A stretch of 56,750 bases of DNA from Thermoguttaceae bacterium (GCA_017937485.1 JAGBDN010000014.1:1-56750); one strand, 5' to 3'. Numbered from the stretch's first letter, positions 7,924 to 18,237 are shown. The notes: generated from the sequence alone by a model not told the origin. Numbers and translations: made by a program.

Positions 7924-10900
7924 ATGCTTAAAACCGTTAAAATCATTTTCCGTTGGTGCGTTTTCCTCGCTTTTCTCGCGACGGCGGTCGTCGCCGTGAT
8001 CGCGTACCGCCGCGCCGACTCGGAAATTCGACGCGTCGTCCAAACGGAACTGCAACGCAAGTTTCCCGATTTGAACGTTTCGTTCGGTTCGGTTCGATTC
8101 GACTCGACGCGCGGCGTTCGAATACTTTCGGTCGTTTGGCGCCGTCCCGACGCGCCGACCGACGCGCCGCCGCTCCTCGAAGCGGAGGAAATTTACGTCG
8201 AACTGCCGCTCGACTGGAACGCCGTTAAATCCGGAAACCTTGCGCCGCGCCGAATCGCGATCGCTCGCCCGCAAATGCGCTCCGGCGTCGACGCCGCCGT
8301 TTTCCTCGACGATTTGCGCCGCCTCAAACCGGCGCCGAGCCGAAAGCCTTGTCCCGTCGAAGCGTTCGACGGCGCGATCTTTTTCGACGACCCGGAGCGA
8401 CCGAACGAAACGACGACGCTCGCCGGGTTGCGTCTCCGCTTGACGCCGACGTTGCGAAGCGCGCTTGTCGACGCGTCGCCCCTTTCGCCGGAAAAACTGC
8501 TCGACGACGAACGCCTCTTCGCCGACAAAGCAAACGACGCGAACGCCCCGACCTCCGCCGACGAAACAAACGACGCGAACGCCCCGACCTCCGCCGACGA
8601 AACAAACGACGCGAACGCCCCGACCTCCGCCGACGAAACAAACGACGCGAACGCCCCGACCCCCGCCGACGAAGCAAACGGCGGCGAAACCGTTTGGGCG
8701 TTGACCCTTAGCGCGGCCAACCCTTACGTTCAAGAACTAAACGTTCGCGGTTGCGTCGACGCGGAACGTTGGGCGTTTCGCGGAACCGCCGACCAACTCG
8801 ACGTCGCGGCGATTCTTCAACGTCTCGACGCGGAACGACAGGGGCGACTCGGCTCTTTGCGCAACGCGCGCGGCCAAACGTCGTTCGATTTTGAAATCGC
8901 CGCCGACCCGACCGCGCCCTCCGGCGTTCGTTTCCGCGTCGACGGCGAACTTTCGCGCGGCGCCGTCGCGTCTCCGCTCCTCAAATTTCCCCTTTCCGAC
9001 GTCGAAATTCGTTACTCGGCGACGCAAGATTCGCTCGAAGTCGAACGCTTTTCGGCGCGAAGCGGAGCGACGACGTTGGCGGCGTCTTATCGGCAAGTCG
9101 GCCCGATTTCGGCCCCGAACGAAGGCGCGCTCCGCCTCCGCTTGAACGATTATCCGCTCGACGACGCGCATTTGAAGCGGCTCGCGATCGAAAACGGCGC
9201 GCAAGCGAACGTCGAATCGGAAAAGTTGCGTAAACTCGTCGATTTCCTCAACGATTATCAATTTTCCGCGACGACGAACGTCGATTTGACGGTCGAAAAA
9301 TCGGCGCGAACGAACGGCGATTGGAAGCCGACGAATCTCGTTGTTTCCGGCGCCGGGCTCGATCTCGTTTGCCTCGCGTTCCCCTACCGTCTCGAACAGC
9401 TTTCGGGTCGGGTCGCGCTCGACGCCGCCGGAGCGTTGACGATCGCGCTCCGCTCCGAATTTAACGAGCGGAGTTTAAAAATCGACGGTCGTTTCGACGA
9501 CGCGTTGGGAACGCCGAGCGGTTCGGTCGAGATCGAAGGACTCGGATACCCGATCGACGCCCGCCTTTTGTCGGCGCTTCCGGCGTCGAGCCGCGCCGAA
9601 TTGGCCCGGATGCGCCCGTCCGGAGCGTTCGACGCGAACGTCAAAATCGATTACGCCCCGAATCGCGCCGAACGGTTGCAAGTCAAAACGACGATCGGCG
9701 TTCGCGACGCGGCGATCCAATACGATCTTTTCCCGCTTCCGATCTCGTCGATCGGCGGTTTAATCCAAATGGAGAAAGGCGCTTGGGTCTTCTCGAACCT
9801 CTCCGGCAAAAGCGGCGCCGCTCGCCTCCGCGCGTCCGGTTCGTTCGTTTCCGGCGCCGCGCTCGCCGGCGCGAACGGCGCGACCAACGCCCAACGCTCC
9901 GTTTACGCAAGCGCGCCGATTCGCCTCGTTTCCGCGAACGTTCCGACTTCCGTTCCGGAGAACGCTCCGCGCGGCGCCGATTTCGCCGACTTCGAGCCGC
10001 CGCCGCTCGTCGCTTCGATTCCGACGCCGCCGGGCGCGCCGCTCCCCCCGGACGCTTGGCGTTTCGAGCTGACGACCGACGTCGAAGATTTCCCGCTCGG
10101 CGAAGAGCTGTCGAGCGCGCTCGTTCGTTACGACGGTCGCGAATCGTTCGAAAAATTGGGGCTTTCCGGGAAAGCGAACGGCCAAATTCGCGTCGCGTAC
10201 CGCTCCGACGAACGCAAGCTCGACGTTGAATTCGACGCGGAACCGGTCGCGGGCGCCGCGTCGATGAAACCGGCGTCGCTCCCTTACGAACTCGGCGATT
10301 TGCGGGGACGCGCTTTTTATCGAGCGGGCGAGTTTCGCGTCGACGGCTTCCGCGCTCGCGCCGGTCGAACGACTTATTCGGCGAACTTGCTCGGACGGTT
10401 CGCGCCGAACGCCGGTTGGACGTTCGACGTTTCGGCGCTTCGCGTCGAGCGTCTGCAACTTGACCGCGACCTCTTGAGCGCGGCGCCCCCGGCGGCGATC
10501 GCGTTCGTCGATTATTTCCAACCGAACGGCTTTTTCAACGTCGACGGCGCGCTTCGCGTCGAACGCGGTTCGGGCGCCAACTCCCGACTTCAAGCCGCTT
10601 GGGACTTGCGGTTCGTCGCGCAACAAAACTCGTTCCGCCCGACGAACGTCGAGTTGAACAACGTTTGCGGACGCGTCCAAACGCGCGGTTTCGCGGTCGA
10701 AGGCGGCTCCTTCGCGGTCGGCGGCGAGTTCGATTTGGACACGTTCTGCTGGGGCGACCTTCTCGTTTCGCGAACGACCGGGCCCTTTTACTTCGACGGA
10801 ACCGACGTTTTTTGGGGGCGCGACGTTCCGCCGGTTCGCCGCACGGCCCTTTATCAACACCCGTTTTTGCGGGAACGCATCGACGCCGACCCGCTTTACC

Positions 10901-11904
10901 GCGCCGTCGGCGTCGCCGCTCGACCGTCCCTTTACCGCGGTCAAGCGCCGAACGCTTCCGCCGCCTTCGTCGACGACGCGCCCCCCGGTTTCGCTCCGGA
11001 CGCTTCGACGCAAACCTCGACGCCGCGTCCGCCGATCGCCGCCCCGACCGCGCCGCCCGGGCTCCTCTCGAACTCCGGCTCGAACGCCGCGACGCTCGGC
11101 TCCGGCGACGCCGCGTCGTTACCCGGTTCCCCGCCGGTCGCGACCGTCTCCGCCGCCGACGAACGCCGTCCGATTTTGGCCCGCGTCTTCGACGGTCAAG
11201 CGACGACCGACGGCGTTTTTTATCGCCGTCAAGTCCCGACGTACAAACTGGTTTTCAACGTCAAAAACGCCCGCCTCGCCGACGTTACCCGCGAATTTGC
11301 GCCCGGTTCCAAACCGCTTCAAGGACGCGTCGCCGCTTACGCGACCCTGCGGGGCGAAGGCCTCAACGTCGCGACGCTCAAAGGCGAAGGCGGTTTCAGC
11401 CTCCAAGAAGCGGAGCTTTACGAGTCGCCGCAAATCGTCAAAATCCTTCAAATCCTCAGCGTTCGCGAACCCGATCAAACCGCGTTCGACTCGGCGTTCG
11501 TCGACTTCCAAGTCATCGGCGACCGTCTCCAACTCAAACGCGTTCTCCTCGAAGGAAACGCGCTCACCTTGTTCGGCGACGGTTGGCTGACCGTTCGCGA
11601 TAAAGAGAAATTGATCGACCTAACGCTGAACGCCCGCCTCGGAAGCGCGTCCGACCAAATCCCGATCGTTTCCGATTTCCTCGGCGGCGTCGGCGACCAA
11701 CTGGCGCAAATCCGCGTCGAAGGGGCGCTTAGCTCGCCGATTATTCGGCAAGAACGTTTCTCCGGCGTCAAAAAGGCTTGGTGGAACGTCTTCCCGGAAC
11801 AAGAGCCGACGCCGACCGACGCCGTCCCGACCGAACGTCCGAAACCGTTGCGCGACGCGTTGCGACGCTTGACCTCCGGCGGCGAAAAGAACGACGAGAA
11901 ATAA
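7924..11904 (+). CDS. AsmA-like large exported/inner-membrane protein
   Basis: The protein has 1326 residues from the ATG at 7924. I chose this start because MLKTVKIIFRWCVFLAF opens a clean N-terminal membrane anchor (about residues 8-30), whereas the open frame upstream has no signal or ribosome site. After the anchor comes a very long beta-rich periplasmic region. The final 250 residues (GRVAAYATLRGEG, LYESPQIVKILQILS, GDGWLTVRDKEKLIDLTL) match the AsmA-like C-terminal domain. AsmA/TamB-type proteins are thought to form envelope-spanning grooves for phospholipid transport. An insertion at about residues 205-252 is a perfect 12-residue tandem repeat (four copies of the DANAPTSADETN type). 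A proline-rich linker sits near residues 1020-1080. The family call is by C-terminal domain and topology. Confidence 0.75.
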   Translation: MLKTVKIIFRWCVFLAFLATAVVAVIAYRRADSEIRRVVQTELQRKFPDLNVSFGSVRFDSTRGVRILSVVWRRPDAPTDAPPLLEAEEIYVELPLDWNAVKSGNLAPRRIAIARPQMRSGVDAAVFLDDLRRLKPAPSRKPCPVEAFDGAIFFDDPERPNETTTLAGLRLRLTPTLRSALVDASPLSPEKLLDDERLFADKANDANAPTSADETNDANAPTSADETNDANAPTSADETNDANAPTPADEANGGETVWALTLSAANPYVQELNVRGCVDAERWAFRGTADQLDVAAILQRLDAERQGRLGSLRNARGQTSFDFEIAADPTAPSGVRFRVDGELSRGAVASPLLKFPLSDVEIRYSATQDSLEVERFSARSGATTLAASYRQVGPISAPNEGALRLRLNDYPLDDAHLKRLAIENGAQANVESEKLRKLVDFLNDYQFSATTNVDLTVEKSARTNGDWKPTNLVVSGAGLDLVCLAFPYRLEQLSGRVALDAAGALTIALRSEFNERSLKIDGRFDDALGTPSGSVEIEGLGYPIDARLLSALPASSRAELARMRPSGAFDANVKIDYAPNRAERLQVKTTIGVRDAAIQYDLFPLPISSIGGLIQMEKGAWVFSNLSGKSGAARLRASGSFVSGAALAGANGATNAQRSVYASAPIRLVSANVPTSVPENAPRGADFADFEPPPLVASIPTPPGAPLPPDAWRFELTTDVEDFPLGEELSSALVRYDGRESFEKLGLSGKANGQIRVAYRSDERKLDVEFDAEPVAGAASMKPASLPYELGDLRGRAFYRAGEFRVDGFRARAGRTTYSANLLGRFAPNAGWTFDVSALRVERLQLDRDLLSAAPPAAIAFVDYFQPNGFFNVDGALRVERGSGANSRLQAAWDLRFVAQQNSFRPTNVELNNVCGRVQTRGFAVEGGSFAVGGEFDLDTFCWGDLLVSRTTGPFYFDGTDVFWGRDVPPVRRTALYQHPFLRERIDADPLYRAVGVAARPSLYRGQAPNASAAFVDDAPPGFAPDASTQTSTPRPPIAAPTAPPGLLSNSGSNAATLGSGDAASLPGSPPVATVSAADERRPILARVFDGQATTDGVFYRRQVPTYKLVFNVKNARLADVTREFAPGSKPLQGRVAAYATLRGEGLNVATLKGEGGFSLQEAELYESPQIVKILQILSVREPDQTAFDSAFVDFQVIGDRLQLKRVLLEGNALTLFGDGWLTVRDKEKLIDLTLNARLGSASDQIPIVSDFLGGVGDQLAQIRVEGALSSPIIRQERFSGVKKAWWNVFPEQEPTPTDAVPTERPKPLRDALRRLTSGGEKNDEK
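8536..8679 (+). repeat. 36-bp coding tandem repeat, 4 copies
   Basis: Units start at 8536, 8572, 8608 and 8644 with GACGCGAACGCCCCGACC. The first three are identical and the fourth has a few changes. They encode an acidic 12-residue linker inside the AsmA-like protein. Confidence 0.9.
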
Positions 11905-12220
11905 TCGACGCGCGGTCGTTTTTTAAACGCGTTCGACCGCCGACGCCATTTTCGAACAAAATTCATCGTTTTCAAACGCGTTCGGTTCTCCGACGCTTCG
12001 CGGCCCCGAAGCCGGACAATAACGCGACGTTTTTCAAAAAATCAAACGACGGCGCCTCGTCGAAAAAATTCGAAAAAATCGTCCGTCGCCGTTCCAAACG
12101 CTCGCAATTCGCCGCCTAATCGGTTATAATCGTTTTCGACGCGCCGACGTTCGCGATCGTCGCCGCGTCCTCCCGTTTTCCTTTCTTTTCAACGTTTTAC
12201 TTCGCCGCAAGGAGCCTCCG
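11905..12220. other. Intergenic region
   Basis: This 316-base gap holds the inverted repeat at 11912-11940. It also holds a perfect TATAAT at 12125-12130, with a poor -35 (TCGCAA) 17 bases upstream, which would serve the following Tat-exported protein. Nothing else stands out. Confidence 0.5.
11912..11940. terminator. Inverted repeat after the AsmA-like gene, possible terminator
   Basis: GCGGTCG (11912-11918) and CGACCGC (11934-11940) are perfect inverted arms around a 15-base T-rich loop. There is no T-tract after the stem, so termination is uncertain. Confidence 0.35.
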
Positions 12221-13333
12221 ATGAAACCGAAATCGTCCGAAAACTCGCGTTCCCCGCAACACGTTACCCGCCGCGACGCGTTAAAAACGACCGTCGCCGC
12301 CGCCCTCGCCTCGACCGCGAGCGTCGCCGGATTGCGCAGTTACGAAGAACGCAATCTTGTCGCGCAAGAAGCGCAAAACGCGCAAAATCCGCAAAACGGT
12401 CAAGCGGCGCAAGTCGACGGTCGCTCCGGCGCGACGCGCACGTCGTTCAACGTCAAACCGCGCGCCAAACTGAACGCGAAAGTTCCGCTCGCGAAACTCG
12501 GCAAAGACCTCGTCGTCAGCCGCGTTATTTTGGGCGGGAACTTAATCGGCGGGTACGCGCACGCTCGCGATTTGATTTACGTTTCCGATTTAATTAAAGC
12601 GTATCACACCGAACAAAAGTGCGTCGAAACGTTTATGCTCGCGGAAGAATGCGGGATCAACGCCTTCCTCGGCGACTGGAACCAAGGCCAAATGATGTCC
12701 AACTATTGGAAGTGGACGGACGGCAAAATGAAGTTAATTTCGCAATGCACCGACGACCCCGACGTCGTCAAGCGCACCATCGACTGCGGCTCGGCGGCGG
12801 TTTACCCGCAGGGCGAAACTTGCGACCGCCTCGTTCGCGAAGGCAAGCTCGACCGCTTGGCCGAGATCGTCGAAACGATTCGCGACGCGGGTCTTCCGGC
12901 GGGCCTCGGCGCTCACCGCGTCGAAACGCTCCAAGCGGCGCTCGACTTCGGAATCGTCCCGGACTTTTGGATGAAGACGTACCACCCGCTGACGTATTGG
13001 TCGGCGCAACACCCGCAGGAACACGACAACGTCTACTGCCGCCGTCCGGACGACACGAAAGCGTTTATGGAAGCGCGCCCGGAACCTTGGGTCGCGTTCA
13101 AGACGTTGGCCGCCGGCGCCGTTTCGCCGCAACAAGGGTTCCGTTTCGCGCTCGACGGCGGCGCCGACTTCCTTTGCGTCGGAATGTACGACTTCCAAAT
13201 CGTCGACGACATTAATATCTACACGGATATCGCCGCGAACCCGTCCGGCGCCCGAACGCGACGCGCCCTCCCGGACGTCGACCGCGCCGAATACGAACGC
13301 AAGCTCGAAGAAGCGGAGGAAGCCGACGCTTAA
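12221..13333 (+). CDS. Tat-exported protein, aldo/keto reductase-like TIM barrel (uncertain)
   Basis: This 370-residue protein has a good ribosome site (AAGGAG) before the ATG. The N-terminus carries a twin-arginine signal (VTRRDALKTTVAAALASTASVAG), so it is probably folded in the cytoplasm and exported, possibly with a cofactor. The mature part starts with LGKDLVVSRVILGGNLIGGYAHARDL, which resembles the strand-loop opening of aldo/keto reductase-like TIM barrels. Later segments also fit barrel strands, for example GINAFLGDW, GLPAGLGAHRVETLQAAL and ADFLCVGMYDFQIVDDI. I do not see the canonical AKR catalytic D-Y-K-H set clearly, so enzymatic function is unassigned. The acidic tail is likely disordered. 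It stands between the AsmA-like and RNase Z-like genes without evident functional link. Confidence 0.6.
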   Translation: MKPKSSENSRSPQHVTRRDALKTTVAAALASTASVAGLRSYEERNLVAQEAQNAQNPQNGQAAQVDGRSGATRTSFNVKPRAKLNAKVPLAKLGKDLVVSRVILGGNLIGGYAHARDLIYVSDLIKAYHTEQKCVETFMLAEECGINAFLGDWNQGQMMSNYWKWTDGKMKLISQCTDDPDVVKRTIDCGSAAVYPQGETCDRLVREGKLDRLAEIVETIRDAGLPAGLGAHRVETLQAALDFGIVPDFWMKTYHPLTYWSAQHPQEHDNVYCRRPDDTKAFMEARPEPWVAFKTLAAGAVSPQQGFRFALDGGADFLCVGMYDFQIVDDINIYTDIAANPSGARTRRALPDVDRAEYERKLEEAEEADA

Positions 13334-13567
13334 TCGGTTTTTAAGCCGTTTCGCTCCGGTTTCCCGTTTGGGGCGACGCTCGCCGCTAAACCGAGCGTCG
13401 CGCCGAAAACGTCGCGGAACGGTTGCGCGTCCCCCCTTCCGGAATGGAAAAAATCGGGTAAAATAAGGTTCGGTTCGTTTCGCGTTTCTTTCGGAGTCGC
13501 CCCGACCCGACGCAAAACGAACGAGCGCGCCTCCCCGGCGACGCGTCGACCGAAAGAAGCCCCCAAT

Positions 13568-14449
13568 ATGCCCGAATCGCCTAAAAAACCGAAATTTAAC
13601 CCGGCGCTCGACAATTACGCGGAACGCGCTTCCTACCGTCAAATCAAGTGCGAACTCTTTACCGTCGAAGGGTTTTCCCGCGCTCCGGTGAAGACGTTTT
13701 GGCGCGTTCCGGAGTTCAAACTCGGGTTTGACCTCGGTTGGCAACCTTGGGAGTTTATGGGAACGCCGCGCTACTTCGTGTCGCACACTCATATGGATCA
13801 TATTTTGGCGCTTCCGGCTTACGTCGCTCGCCGCCGAATGATGAAGATGGAGCCGCCGACGATTTACCTTCCGGCGGAAAAGGTCGCGGAGGTGCGCCAA
13901 CTTCTCGGCGTCTTTTGCCGCTTGGATCAGGGCGCGCTCCCCTGCGAGTTGATCGGCGTCAAACCGGGCGACGAAATCGATTTATCGCGCGAACTTATCG
14001 TCAGCGTTCACAAGACTTACCACTCGACGCCGTCGGTCGGGTACGTCGTTTGGGAGCGTCGCAAAAAGCTGAAGCCGGAGTTTTTGGAGTTGAGCGGCGA
14101 CGAAATCCGCGACCTCAACCTCTCCGGCGTCGAAATTTCTTACGAGCTGCGTTTCCCGCGCGTCGCGTTTTTGGGGGACAGCTCCGCTCGCGGGCTCGAC
14201 GAGAACCCGGCGATGTTCGAGGCGGACGTGTTGATCGCCGAGATGACCCGCATTTCGTCGCGCCGCAACGACGGTCTCAAAAAGGGCGGACACATGCGGG
14301 TCGAGGATTACGTCGACCGCCGCGAAAAGTTTAAGAACCAAAAGATTATCGCGTCGCACTTTAGCGTTCGGTATCCGCAACGCGAAATCGAAGCGGAGGT
14401 TCGCAAAAAGATTCCGGATATGCTCGACGGTCGCCTCGTTCTCGTCTGA
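13568..14449 (+). CDS. RNase Z-like metallo-beta-lactamase-fold hydrolase
   Basis: This 293-residue protein has the complete metal-binding set of the RNase Z/ElaC branch. The set is SHTHMDH at 72-78 (H73, H75, D77, H78), a histidine at 152 (HKTYHSTPS), D204 in FLGDSSARG, and H264 in ASHFS. The segment EMTRIS followed by GGHMRVEDY resembles the family's E-x-T and H-containing loop motifs. Members cleave tRNA precursors after the discriminator base or act as related phosphodiesterases. The substrate here is not shown. The start ATG lacks a clear Shine-Dalgarno sequence. The last 200 bases of the gene are duplicated immediately downstream. Confidence 0.8.
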   Translation: MPESPKKPKFNPALDNYAERASYRQIKCELFTVEGFSRAPVKTFWRVPEFKLGFDLGWQPWEFMGTPRYFVSHTHMDHILALPAYVARRRMMKMEPPTIYLPAEKVAEVRQLLGVFCRLDQGALPCELIGVKPGDEIDLSRELIVSVHKTYHSTPSVGYVVWERRKKLKPEFLELSGDEIRDLNLSGVEISYELRFPRVAFLGDSSARGLDENPAMFEADVLIAEMTRISSRRNDGLKKGGHMRVEDYVDRREKFKNQKIIASHFSVRYPQREIEAEVRKKIPDMLDGRLVLV

Positions 14450-14653
14450 CCCGCCTTTCGTCGCGCCGCGACGACGGGCTCCAAAAGGGCGGGCCTACGC
14501 GGGTCGAGGATTACGTCGACCGACGCGAAAAGTTTAAGAACCAAAAGATTATCGCGCGGCGCTTTAGTGTTCGGCGTCCGCAACGCGAAATCGAAGCGGA
14601 GGTTCGCAAAAAGATTCCGGATATGCTCGACGGTCGCCTCGTTCTCGTCTGAC
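14448..14653 (+). pseudogene. Tandem duplicate of the RNase Z-like gene 3' end
   Basis: A 203-bp unit starting GACCCGC at 14245 inside the gene is repeated at 14448, and its first bases recur at 14651, so the duplication period is exactly 203. The copy ends with the same codons, stop and following bases (GATATGCTCGACGG, CTCGTCTGACCCGCC). It differs at about a dozen positions in its first half and is nearly identical in the last 90 bases. It has no start or metal-binding motif and cannot make a working enzyme. Confidence 0.9.
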
Positions 14654-15034
14654 CCGCCTTTATTTCCGGCCTTTTTCTTTAGCGTCGACGGTCGTTTCCA
14701 ACGCCTTGCGATTCGTCGTCTTCCCGCGCTCCGCCGTTTCCGCCGTCGGAACGCGGTTCTTTTTTACCGGTTCGCCGGTTCCCTTTCTTCCGATTCTCCG
14801 GTTTCGCCGCCTCGACGCGCAAAAAATTCCGCGAACGTCGACGTTTTTTCCGCTTTTTCCTTGACGAAAACGCGCGCTTGCGTTAGAATGAGGGGAAGCG
14901 GCGGCGTTTGCTTTGCCGCGCCTTTTCACCGAAATCTTTTTTTCGCGCTAATCGCCTAAAGTCGACGCCCCCGTTAACGTTGACGCGGCGTCGTTACCCT
15001 TTATCCTCCCCGTTAAGTCCTAAAGGAAAACGAC
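14654..15034. other. Intergenic region upstream of first DUF1559 paralogue
   Basis: This contains the sigma70-type promoter at 14861-14889 and a leader of about 140 bases with the ribosome site AAAGGA. Nothing else is recognisable. Confidence 0.6.
14861..14889 (+). promoter_or_regulatory. Sigma70-type promoter of DUF1559 paralogue 1
   Basis: TTGACG (14861-14866), 17-base spacer, TAGAAT (14884-14889). The start codon at 15035 lies about 140 bases downstream. Confidence 0.75.
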
Positions 15035-16207
15035 ATGACGATTACCGTTTCGAAGTCGCGTCGCGGCTTCACCCTTGTCGAGCTGTTGGTCGTAATCGCG
15101 ATCATCGGCATTTTGATCGGTTTGCTCCTCCCCGCCGTCCAAGCGGCGCGCGAAGCGGCCCGTCGTATGCAATGCACCAACAACATGAAGCAACTGGGGC
15201 TCGCGCTCCACAACTTCGTCGACGCGCACAACCGCCTTCCGAACCAATACTGCGACGAAATGTGGATGAGCTACGTTCCGGCCGGAACCGCCGATATTTA
15301 CAACAACACCGCGTCGATCTGCAGTCGTCCGCAACGTTACACGGCGCAAGCGTTGTTGCTTCCTTACGTCGAGCAAAACGCGCTTTACTCCGAACTCACC
15401 GGCCTGCTCGATAAAGCGAAGTCGACCGGCGACGCGAGCTATATGCCGAGTCCGACCAACGGAAGCGACGTCCCGCCCGGCATGTCGCGCAACCCGCTGA
15501 CCGCGAAGATCGACCCGCTCCTCTGCCCGTCCGACGGTTTGGCCGCCGGTTCCAAGGGCGAAACCGGCCATATGGGTCGCACGAGCTACCTCTGCAACGT
15601 CGGCGACGCGGCTTACCAAAACACCTCCGTACGCGGCAACACGCACCGTCGCGGCGTCTTTGTCAACTTCGCTAAAGCCGGCAAGACGACTCTCGCGTCG
15701 ATCACCGACGGCACCAGCAACACGATGGCGTTCTCCGAAACGACCGTTTCCGATCAAGCGGGCGGCGTTAAGTCGAGCAACATCGTCGCTTACGTTACGA
15801 GCTTGAAAATCAAAGCCCCGGCGGCCTGCTTGGCGACGCGCGGCGAAGGCGGCATGACGAACGTCGATAAAACGTACCCGATCAAGGGCCGTCGTTGGTG
15901 CGACGCGCGCAGCGCCTGCTCGAACTTCACCGCTTGCCTTCCGCCGAACGCGCCGAGCTGCTGCGGCTCCGGCGGCGGGTCGAAAGACGACTTCACGATT
16001 TCCACCCCGTCGAGCAACCACAGCGGCGGCGTCAACGTCGTTATGTGCGACGGTTCCGTCCGCTTCGTTAGCGAAACGATCGACTGCGGCGATATCAACA
16101 ACATTATGGGCGGTCAAACGAGCGACTACATCTGGACCGGCAAATCCGGTCGCGGCGTCTGGGGCGCGATGGCGACCCCGGGCAAAGGCGAAACCGAATC
16201 GCTCTAA
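15035..16207 (+). CDS. DUF1559 pseudopilin-like protein, paralogue 1
   Basis: This 390-residue protein has a class III-type N-terminus: a basic leader (SKSRRG), then [20 protein letters not shown] with the G/F cleavage site. The family box [20 protein letters not shown] follows. The C-terminus contains [20 protein letters not shown], the diagnostic H-x-GG...DGSVRF motif. A cysteine-rich patch PSCCGSGGG precedes it. The inferred location is the envelope after prepilin peptidase cleavage, with an unknown structural or surface role. Ribosome site AAAGGA and its own promoter lie upstream. Protein and DNA are very close to the next gene: the first 80 codons and last third are almost identical, which indicates a recent tandem duplication or gene conversion. 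Confidence 0.9.
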   Translation: MTITVSKSRRGFTLVELLVVIAIIGILIGLLLPAVQAAREAARRMQCTNNMKQLGLALHNFVDAHNRLPNQYCDEMWMSYVPAGTADIYNNTASICSRPQRYTAQALLLPYVEQNALYSELTGLLDKAKSTGDASYMPSPTNGSDVPPGMSRNPLTAKIDPLLCPSDGLAAGSKGETGHMGRTSYLCNVGDAAYQNTSVRGNTHRRGVFVNFAKAGKTTLASITDGTSNTMAFSETTVSDQAGGVKSSNIVAYVTSLKIKAPAACLATRGEGGMTNVDKTYPIKGRRWCDARSACSNFTACLPPNAPSCCGSGGGSKDDFTISTPSSNHSGGVNVVMCDGSVRFVSETIDCGDINNIMGGQTSDYIWTGKSGRGVWGAMATPGKGETESL

Positions 16208-16646
16208 TCCGCTTCGCGATAGTTAGCGATCTCGAACTCGAACGCTTTTCCGAGTTCAAATCGAACCTTGCCGCGTCGGAGCCGTTTTCGCGACGGCTCC
16301 GACGAAGTTCGACATTACTAACTCTAATAATAATTTCTCTTCGAAACGCTTTTAATCCAAAACGAAGCGTCCGCGTCTCTTGACAGTATTTCATTTTCCG
16401 GTATAATTGTAATCAAACGACTTTATCTTATCCTAATTTTCGCGCCGAGCTTGTCGTTAATTACGCGGCGCGTCGCCAACGTCTTGAAACGTGTTCCCGT
16501 TGCTCGTTTTTTGATCGTTCGCTTGTCGTTTTATTTGTTTTTGCGAACGAAGTTCGTTACATTTCGTCGAACTTTTCGGTTTTACCGCCGTCGACGAAGG
16601 GGCGGACTATTTTTAATCACTACATTACGTCATAAAGGAACACGAC
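16208..16646. other. Intergenic region between DUF1559 paralogues 1 and 2
   Basis: This 439-base gap holds a near-consensus promoter (16380-16407) and a leader of about 240 bases before paralogue 2. An inverted pair (CCGTCGCGAA-like arms around 16280-16300, GAGCCGTTTTCGCGACGGCTC) could act as a terminator-type stem for paralogue 1. Confidence 0.5.
16380..16407 (+). promoter_or_regulatory. Near-consensus promoter of DUF1559 paralogue 2
   Basis: TTGACA, 16-base spacer, TATAAT: both hexamers are perfect. The start codon at 16647 is about 235 bases downstream, so the mRNA has a long leader. Confidence 0.85.
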
Positions 16647-17837
16647 ATGACCACCCCGTTTTTGAAGTCGCGCCGCGGTTTCACCCTCGTCGAGCTTTTG
16701 GTCGTTATCGCGATCATCGGCATTCTTATCGGTTTGCTTCTTCCCGCCGTCCAAGCGGCGCGCGAAGCGGCCCGTCGTATGCAATGCACCAACAATATGA
16801 AGCAACTGGGGCTCGCGCTCCACAACTTCGTCGACGCGCACAACCGCCTTCCGAACCAATACAACGACAAAATTTGGATGAGCTTCGTCCCGGCCGGAAC
16901 CGCCGACATTTACACCAACACCGCGTCGATCTGCAGCCGTCCGCAACGTTACACGGCGCAAGCGTTGTTGCTCCCTTACGTCGAACAAACCGCGATTTAC
17001 TCCGAAATCACCGGCCTCTGCGAAAAAGCGAAGTCGACCGGCGACGCGAACTATATGCCGAGCCCGACCGACGGCGGCACCATCCCGACCGGCATGTCGC
17101 GCAACCCGTTGACCGCGAAAATCGACCCGCTCCTCTGCCCGTCCGACGGCTTGGCCGCCGGTTCCAAGGGCGAAACCGGCCATATGGGCCGCACGAGCTA
17201 CCTCTGCAACGTCGGCGACGCGGCGTACCAAAACACCTCCGGTCGCGGCAACCAATACCGTCGCGGCGTCTTCGTCAACGGCGCTCCGGATAAAGGCGGT
17301 CAAACGACCCTCGCGATCATCACCGACGGCACCAGCAACACGATGGCGTTCTCCGAAACGACCGTCTCCGACCAAAACGGCGGCGTTATGTCGAAGAATA
17401 TCGTCGCTTACGTTACCAGCTTGAAGTCGAAAGCTCCGGCGGCCTGCTTGGCGACGCGCGGCGAAGGCGGCATGACGAACGTCGGCACGACGTACCCGAT
17501 CAAGGGCCGTCGTTGGTGCGACGCTCGCAGCGCCTGCTCGAACTTCACCGCGGCGCTTCCGCCGAACGCGCCGAGCTGCTGCGGCTCCGGCGGCGGGTCG
17601 AAAGACGACTTCACGATCTCGACCCCGTCGAGCAACCACAGCGGCGGCGTCAACGTCGTCATGTGCGACGGTTCCGTTCGCTTCGTTAGCGAAACGGTCG
17701 ACTGCGGCGACATCACGAACATCATGGGCGGCGCCGCGAATACGGGCGGTTGCGACTACACCTGGGCCGGCAAGTCCTATCACGGCGTCTGGGGCGCGAT
17801 GGCGACCCCGGGCAAGGGCGAAACCGAATCGCTCTAA
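16647..17837 (+). CDS. DUF1559 pseudopilin-like protein, paralogue 2
   Basis: This 396-residue protein is the closest relative of paralogue 1 and shares its prepilin segment, the [18 protein letters not shown] box, [17 protein letters not shown] and the C-terminal [10 protein letters not shown] motif. The two differ mainly in a central stretch (VPAG to [11 protein letters not shown]), around the [10 protein letters not shown] loop, and near the end, where this copy has the insert [17 protein letters not shown]. The perfect promoter and AAAGGA ribosome site suggest strong expression. The function of the family is not established beyond pilin-like processing. Confidence 0.9.
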   Translation: MTTPFLKSRRGFTLVELLVVIAIIGILIGLLLPAVQAAREAARRMQCTNNMKQLGLALHNFVDAHNRLPNQYNDKIWMSFVPAGTADIYTNTASICSRPQRYTAQALLLPYVEQTAIYSEITGLCEKAKSTGDANYMPSPTDGGTIPTGMSRNPLTAKIDPLLCPSDGLAAGSKGETGHMGRTSYLCNVGDAAYQNTSGRGNQYRRGVFVNGAPDKGGQTTLAIITDGTSNTMAFSETTVSDQNGGVMSKNIVAYVTSLKSKAPAACLATRGEGGMTNVGTTYPIKGRRWCDARSACSNFTAALPPNAPSCCGSGGGSKDDFTISTPSSNHSGGVNVVMCDGSVRFVSETVDCGDITNIMGGAANTGGCDYTWAGKSYHGVWGAMATPGKGETESL

Positions 17838-18237
17838 TCGCCGTTCGTTAACTTGCGACGTTTAACGTCGTTTGACGACCGCCGTCGACGGGTCGAGTTT
17901 TCCGCTCGAACGTCGGCGGCGGTTTTGCGTTTGGTTCCGAAAAAAACGGTTAATTTCGCGTTTTTAAGGGACGTTTTCGCCGCGCCCGTTCGACTCGGCG
18001 TTGACAGAATCGCCGCTCTTCGGTATAATCGCGTTAACGACTCGTTTTTGCCGTCTCTTCGGTTTTGCGCTTGTATGTTAACCGCTTCGATCGTTTTTCT
18101 TCGAAAGCGTTTCCGTCCGACGCGAAACGGGGTCCCGTTGACCGTTTCCTTTGCAACCTGTCGTTGGGCGCGTTCTTTTGTTTGACGCGTCGATATTTTC
18201 CCTTTTATCGTTCCCACCGCCTTAAAGGAAACATCAA
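17838..18237. other. Intergenic region between DUF1559 paralogues 2 and 3
   Basis: This 400-base gap contains a near-consensus promoter at 18001-18029 and a leader of about 200 bases that is T-rich on the coding strand. No gene is supported. Confidence 0.6.
18001..18029 (+). promoter_or_regulatory. Near-consensus promoter of DUF1559 paralogue 3
   Basis: TTGACA (18001-18006), 17-base spacer, TATAAT (18024-18029). Both boxes are perfect. Confidence 0.88.
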
